Positions 61,218 to 64,000 of a stretch of 64,000 nt of DNA are shown here, one piece after another. The notes beneath the pieces are model-generated. The model was given only the letters and a program-made list of their open reading frames with translations. It did no database searches and was not told the origin of the DNA. The position numbers and the translations under genes were made by a program. Position 1 is the first letter of the stretch, and each line of letters opens with the position of its first letter. The stretch comes from Deltaproteobacteria bacterium (GTDB lineage Bacteria > Desulfobacterota > Desulfobacteria > Desulfobacterales > B30-G6): contig JAJDNW010000061.1 of NCBI GenBank assembly GCA_022340465.1, forward strand, positions 1 through 64,000, written 5' to 3'.

Positions 61218-61235
61218 ATGTCGCTGAAGCGACAT
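61218..61235. promoter_or_regulatory. Palindromic element upstream of the binding-protein gene
   Basis: ATGTCGC and GCGACAT are perfect inverted arms around TGAA, about 40 bases before the start codon. It could be an operator or a small mRNA hairpin. Confidence 0.4.
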
Positions 61236-61276
61236 TTCAAGTGGATTATATTAACATCTATTAAAGGAGAAACCTG

Positions 61277-62080
61277 ATGAAAAAGACTCTAATGTTCAAC
61301 ACCATTCTATCGATGGTTCTGCTCGTGTTCATCACCACCGCATCGGCAGGCCCCGTCATAGAGCGCATTGTCAAAAACGGCAAGCTCGTTGTCGGCACCT
61401 CCGGCGCCCAGCCGCCCCTGAGCGCCACGGACAAAAACGGTGAAATCATCGGCATGGACGCGGATATCGCCCAACTGATCGCCCACAACATGGGCGTGAA
61501 AATCGAATTCAAAACCATGCCCTTTGCCGACCTTTTGCCGGCCCTTTCAACAGGCAGCGTCGACCTGGTGATCTCAGGCATGACCATCACGCCCAAACGG
61601 AACATGGAGGTGGCTTTCGTCGGACCCTACTACATCTCCGGAAAAGGCATCCTGACGAAAAAAAAGCATCTCGACGCCCTGCAGGGGGCAGCCGGACTGA
61701 ACCAGGCCCAATTCCGGGTGACCGCCCTGAAGGATTCGACCAGCCAGCGGTTTGTGGAAAAGGAAGCGCCCAAGGCCAAGCTGATCCCGGCCACGTCCTA
61801 CGATCAGGCCATCCAGTGGCTTTTCGATGACAACGTCGATGTGCTGATCGCCGACGCCCCCTTCTGTGCGCTTACGGCCTTCCGGTTTCCGGAAAAAGGC
61901 CTCACCGCGGGCCAGGACCGTCTGACATTCGAACCGTTGGGGATCGCCGTCAAGGAAGATGCGCTCATGATCAACTGGCTGCAAAACTTCATGCTCGCCT
62001 TGAATGGCAGCGGCGAACTGAAACACCTGACGCAAAAATGGCTGCAGGACGGGTCGTGGATCTCGCAGCTGCCAGAGTAG
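61277..62080 (+). CDS. Amino-acid-type ABC substrate-binding protein (family 3)
   Basis: The 267-residue periplasmic protein has a signal peptide (1-23, ASA-GPV). It shows the family 3 pattern: IVKNGKLVVGTSGAQPPLS near 30-48, GEIIGMDADIAQLIAHNMG, VDLVISGMTITPKRNMEVAF near 94-113 and a C-terminal IAVKEDALMINWLQNF. It likely binds a polar amino acid or similar acid. AAAGGAG lies just before the ATG. It is followed by its own terminator, without permease or ATPase genes, so the partners are elsewhere or it is an orphan receptor. Confidence 0.9.
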   Translation: MKKTLMFNTILSMVLLVFITTASAGPVIERIVKNGKLVVGTSGAQPPLSATDKNGEIIGMDADIAQLIAHNMGVKIEFKTMPFADLLPALSTGSVDLVISGMTITPKRNMEVAFVGPYYISGKGILTKKKHLDALQGAAGLNQAQFRVTALKDSTSQRFVEKEAPKAKLIPATSYDQAIQWLFDDNVDVLIADAPFCALTAFRFPEKGLTAGQDRLTFEPLGIAVKEDALMINWLQNFMLALNGSGELKHLTQKWLQDGSWISQLPE

Positions 62081-62147
62081 GGGATCGCAACCCGTTTAAA
62101 GTACAACATTTCCTGCTGAAAACAGCTCTGCCAGCAGAACCCAAGTG

Positions 62148-62180
62148 AAGGGTGGCATCTTTCGGATGCCACCCTTCTTT
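62148..62180 (+). terminator. Rho-independent terminator after the family 3 binding protein
   Basis: AAGGGTGGCATC (62148-62159) and GATGCCACCCTT (62165-62176) form a perfect 12-bp stem with a 5-base loop, followed by CTTTG. The remaining gene-free bases up to 62383 hold the next promoter. Confidence 0.88.
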
Positions 62181-62190
62181 GTATGAAAAC

Positions 62191-62219
62191 TTGACAAAGT
62201 TTTAACACGACTCTAATAA
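62191..62219 (+). promoter_or_regulatory. Candidate promoter of the polyamine-type transporter unit
   Basis: TTGACA (62191-62196) and TAATAA (62214-62219) are 17 bases apart, just after the preceding terminator and about 165 bases before the binding-protein start. Confidence 0.65.
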
Positions 62220-62383
62220 TTAGATTATATGTAGGTCACTTTCCCTGCACCCATTAAAGCGCCTTCAGTTAAACGTATTGCCGGTGGAACACATAAAGGC
62301 ATGCCTTGTGACGCTGTTATACAAGACGGTTGCTTGCCTTTCATTCTGTTCACCATTGACCTCAACCAAAGGAGGATACAGAC

Positions 62384-63538
62384 ATGAGCAAACCCAACAA
62401 CCCCAAAAAAGGCATCAGCCGCCGTGATTTCGTCAAGGGAAGCATGGCTGCGACAGCCGCCATGGCGACCGTCGGACCGTGGGTTATCAGTTCAAAGGCC
62501 CTGGCCTCATCCGGAGAACTGAATGTTTTGATGTGGTCCGATTATCTGCCCCCTGACTGGATAGCGGCTTTCACCAAAAAAACCGGTATAAAGCTCAACT
62601 ATACCGGCATTGGGTCGAATGAAGAGATCATCAACAAGATGAAGGCCACCAAAGGGGAGGGCATCGACATCTGTTCTCCGACCAATGTGCGCTCCGGACA
62701 ATGGGTCGATCTGGAGCTGCTGCAGCCTTGGGATTACAGCCGCATCACCAATATTAAAAATGTTAACCCTTCAATGCTCAAAGTCGGCGACACCGAGTGG
62801 AACTTCGGCGGCAAGGGATCCCACTGGCTGCCGCACATCTGGGGAACGGAAGCCATCGGCTGGCGGACGGACCTGTGGTCGCCCCAGGGCGGCATCCCCA
62901 GCTATGGAGATGTTTGGTCCGATGAAAACAAGGGCAAAACCATGATCCGCCCCCATTCCGGCATGCTGGGAGCCGGACTCTACATGGAAACCATCGGCGA
63001 GCTGGAACCCGGAAGCATGTGGAAAGCTTACAGTGGTGAAGACGTAATGCGAAAAATCTGGAAAAAGGTGACTGACTGGTGCATCGCCCATAAAAGCCAC
63101 ATCAAGCTGTTCTGGAATGATGCCGACAGCCAGAAAAACGGCTTCATGAATGACGGCGTGGTGGTCGGCCAGACCTGGGACGGCCCCCCGCTGGCGCTGA
63201 AAAGTGCCGGCGAACCGGTTACCTATCAGGCTCCCAAAGAGGGGGCTCTGGCCTGGGTGGACGGCATGGCCCTTTCCAAAGCCGCCAAGAACGTCGACCA
63301 GGCCTACGAATTTGTAAAGTTCTGTTACATGCCGGAACCTGCCGGCAAGGCCATTGACAAGCACGGCTACAACTCCGCCGTCATGGGTGCGGATAAATAT
63401 GCCAGCGCTCAATACAAGAAAAATTTCTCGGAAGCATATCCCGGCGATGCCTTGTCCAACCTGAACCCATGGCCGGCAGAACCGCAGTGGTATGCGGATG
63501 TCAGAACCGAATTCCGCAATAAATTCGTTAACGCTTAA
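62384..63538 (+). CDS. PotD/PotF-like extracellular binding protein with Tat signal
   Basis: The 384-residue protein has a twin-arginine signal: ISRRDFVKG near 11-19, then a hydrophobic stretch and cleavage near KALA-SSG, so it should leave the cell folded through TatABC. The mature part shows the spermidine/putrescine-binding family pattern: LNVLMWSDYLPPDWIAAFTKK near 46-66, IGSNEEIINKMKATKG, GTEAIGWRTDL and ALAWVDGMALSKAAKNVDQAYEF near 286-308. A strong SD (AAAGGAGG) precedes the ATG. The ATPase gene follows after a terminator-like hairpin. The ligand may be a polyamine or other small cation. Confidence 0.9.
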   Translation: MSKPNNPKKGISRRDFVKGSMAATAAMATVGPWVISSKALASSGELNVLMWSDYLPPDWIAAFTKKTGIKLNYTGIGSNEEIINKMKATKGEGIDICSPTNVRSGQWVDLELLQPWDYSRITNIKNVNPSMLKVGDTEWNFGGKGSHWLPHIWGTEAIGWRTDLWSPQGGIPSYGDVWSDENKGKTMIRPHSGMLGAGLYMETIGELEPGSMWKAYSGEDVMRKIWKKVTDWCIAHKSHIKLFWNDADSQKNGFMNDGVVVGQTWDGPPLALKSAGEPVTYQAPKEGALAWVDGMALSKAAKNVDQAYEFVKFCYMPEPAGKAIDKHGYNSAVMGADKYASAQYKKNFSEAYPGDALSNLNPWPAEPQWYADVRTEFRNKFVNA

Positions 63539-63548
63539 CCTGGACCCC

Positions 63549-63586
63549 AAGAGAGGTTTCCACCGGAAACCTCTCTTGTTTTTTCC
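63549..63586 (+). terminator. Terminator-like hairpin between binding-protein and ATPase genes
   Basis: AAGAGAGGTTTCC (63549-63561) and GGAAACCTCTCTT (63565-63577) form a perfect 13-bp stem with a 3-base loop, followed by GTTTTTT. Because the ATPase starts only 13 bases further on, it probably acts as a partial terminator that lowers expression of the following genes. Confidence 0.8.
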
Positions 63587-63598
63587 GAAGGAAAAGAA

Positions 63599-64000
63599 AT
63601 GAGCGCCGATGTCAAGTTCGATAACATCTGGGTAAAATTCGGCAGTTTCGTTGCCGCCCGGAAAGTCAATCTACACATTCAACAGGGAGAGTTTTTCACC
63701 ATATTGGGCCCTTCCGGATGTGGTAAAACAACCCTTTTACGCTGTGTATCGGGATTTCAGACCCCTTCTGAAGGCCGTATCTACATTGGAGGCAAGGATA
63801 TGGCTGGCATCGGTCCCAACAAAAGGCCCACCGCCTTGATCTTTCAGAACCTCGCTCTCTTTCCCCTGATGAGCGTCAGAGACAACATCACCTTTGCCCT
63901 TGAGGTAAGAGGCGTCAGCAAGGCCAAGCGGCTTAAAAAGGGTGAAGAGCTGCTGGATCTCATTGCCCTCCCCGATGAAGGCGACAAATTCGTCAACGAA
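63599..64000 (+). CDS. Polyamine-type ABC transporter ATPase, N-terminal part (runs off the window)
   Basis: The first 134 codons are visible, from MSADVKFDNIWVKFGSFVAA. Walker A GPSGCGKTTLLRCVSG lies near 37-52 and the Q-loop is in ALIFQNLALFPLMSV near 78-92. The sequence is of the PotA/FbpC/UgpC-type CUT1 ATPase family. AAGGAAAAGAA lies just before the ATG. It follows the Tat-signal binding protein and should energise the same transporter; the permease genes would lie beyond the window. Confidence 0.92.
   Translation, partial: MSADVKFDNIWVKFGSFVAARKVNLHIQQGEFFTILGPSGCGKTTLLRCVSGFQTPSEGRIYIGGKDMAGIGPNKRPTALIFQNLALFPLMSVRDNITFALEVRGVSKAKRLKKGEELLDLIALPDEGDKFVNE

Larger units (their letters stand above)
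60685..61276. other. Long intergenic region with decayed coding sequence
   Basis: No intact gene is seen in these 592 bases. The part from 60702 to about 61144 reads as a frameshifted minus-strand coding remnant. The 18-base palindrome ATGTCGC-TGAA-GCGACAT (61218-61235) and AAAGGAG near 61265 belong to the next gene's control region. Confidence 0.6.

Overview
The window comes from a sulfate-reducing bacterium of the Desulfobacterota (former Deltaproteobacteria), most likely a relative of Desulfosarcina or Desulfococcus. The diagnostic block is the dissimilatory sulfite reductase cluster dsrA-dsrB-dsrD-dsrN (about 52.7-48.4 kb, minus strand), with a tetrahaem class III cytochrome c just beyond it. 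Most genes have clear Shine-Dalgarno sites, and several intergenic regions carry textbook TTGACA-17-TATAAT-like promoters, so starts and operons can be read with some confidence. No rRNA, tRNA, CRISPR array, insertion sequence or prophage was recognised; this is chromosomal core plus lineage-specific genes.

Layout. 0-8.7 kb: a partial unknown gene, a B12-binding radical SAM protein abutting a methyltransferase, a dodecin, a RidA protein and an RND efflux pump with its adaptor. 8.9-12 kb: an alpha/alpha-toroid protein with a hexapeptide acyltransferase, and an MFS transporter. 12.2-19.2 kb: small heat-shock protein, Lon, RlpA, GmhB, RecD2 and a DUF1178 protein. 19.5-24.1 kb: SH3/coiled-coil protein, NadB, DnaJ, QueD and PyrE. 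24.3-30.7 kb: a cell-envelope operon tolC-ftsE-ftsX-envC-ctpA-polysaccharide deacetylase. 30.7-40.3 kb: PrmA, then a minus-strand unit of GntR regulator, a complete Opp/Dpp-type ABC transporter, a nitrilase-family hydrolase and a radical SAM protein.

40.4-47.4 kb: molybdenum cofactor genes (mogA divergent from mobA-moaE-moaC), then rmuC, mltA, a Tat translocase pair and the cytochrome. 47.5-54.8 kb, transcribed as minus strand: TPR protein, kinase-like protein, dsrA, dsrB, dsrD, dsrN and a PrmA-like methyltransferase with a winged-helix-like front. 55-57.5 kb: a small unknown protein, a DapA-family enzyme and a YkgJ-type cysteine-cluster protein. 57.7-64 kb: glpA-glpB without glpC, a decayed gene remnant on the opposite strand, an amino-acid-type binding protein, and the start of a polyamine-type ABC transporter whose binding protein has a Tat signal.

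Links between genes. DsrAB reduces sulfite, DsrD stimulates it and DsrN amidates sirohaem. The Moco and Tat genes supply cofactor and export for periplasmic oxidoreductases, and the Tat-signal binding protein could use the same translocase. FtsEX and EnvC form the septal amidase-activation module. The least explained parts are the genes flanking dsrABDN (TPR, kinase-like and winged-helix methyltransferase), the dsrA leader, the pyrE leader hairpin, and the frameshifted remnant near 60.7-61.1 kb.
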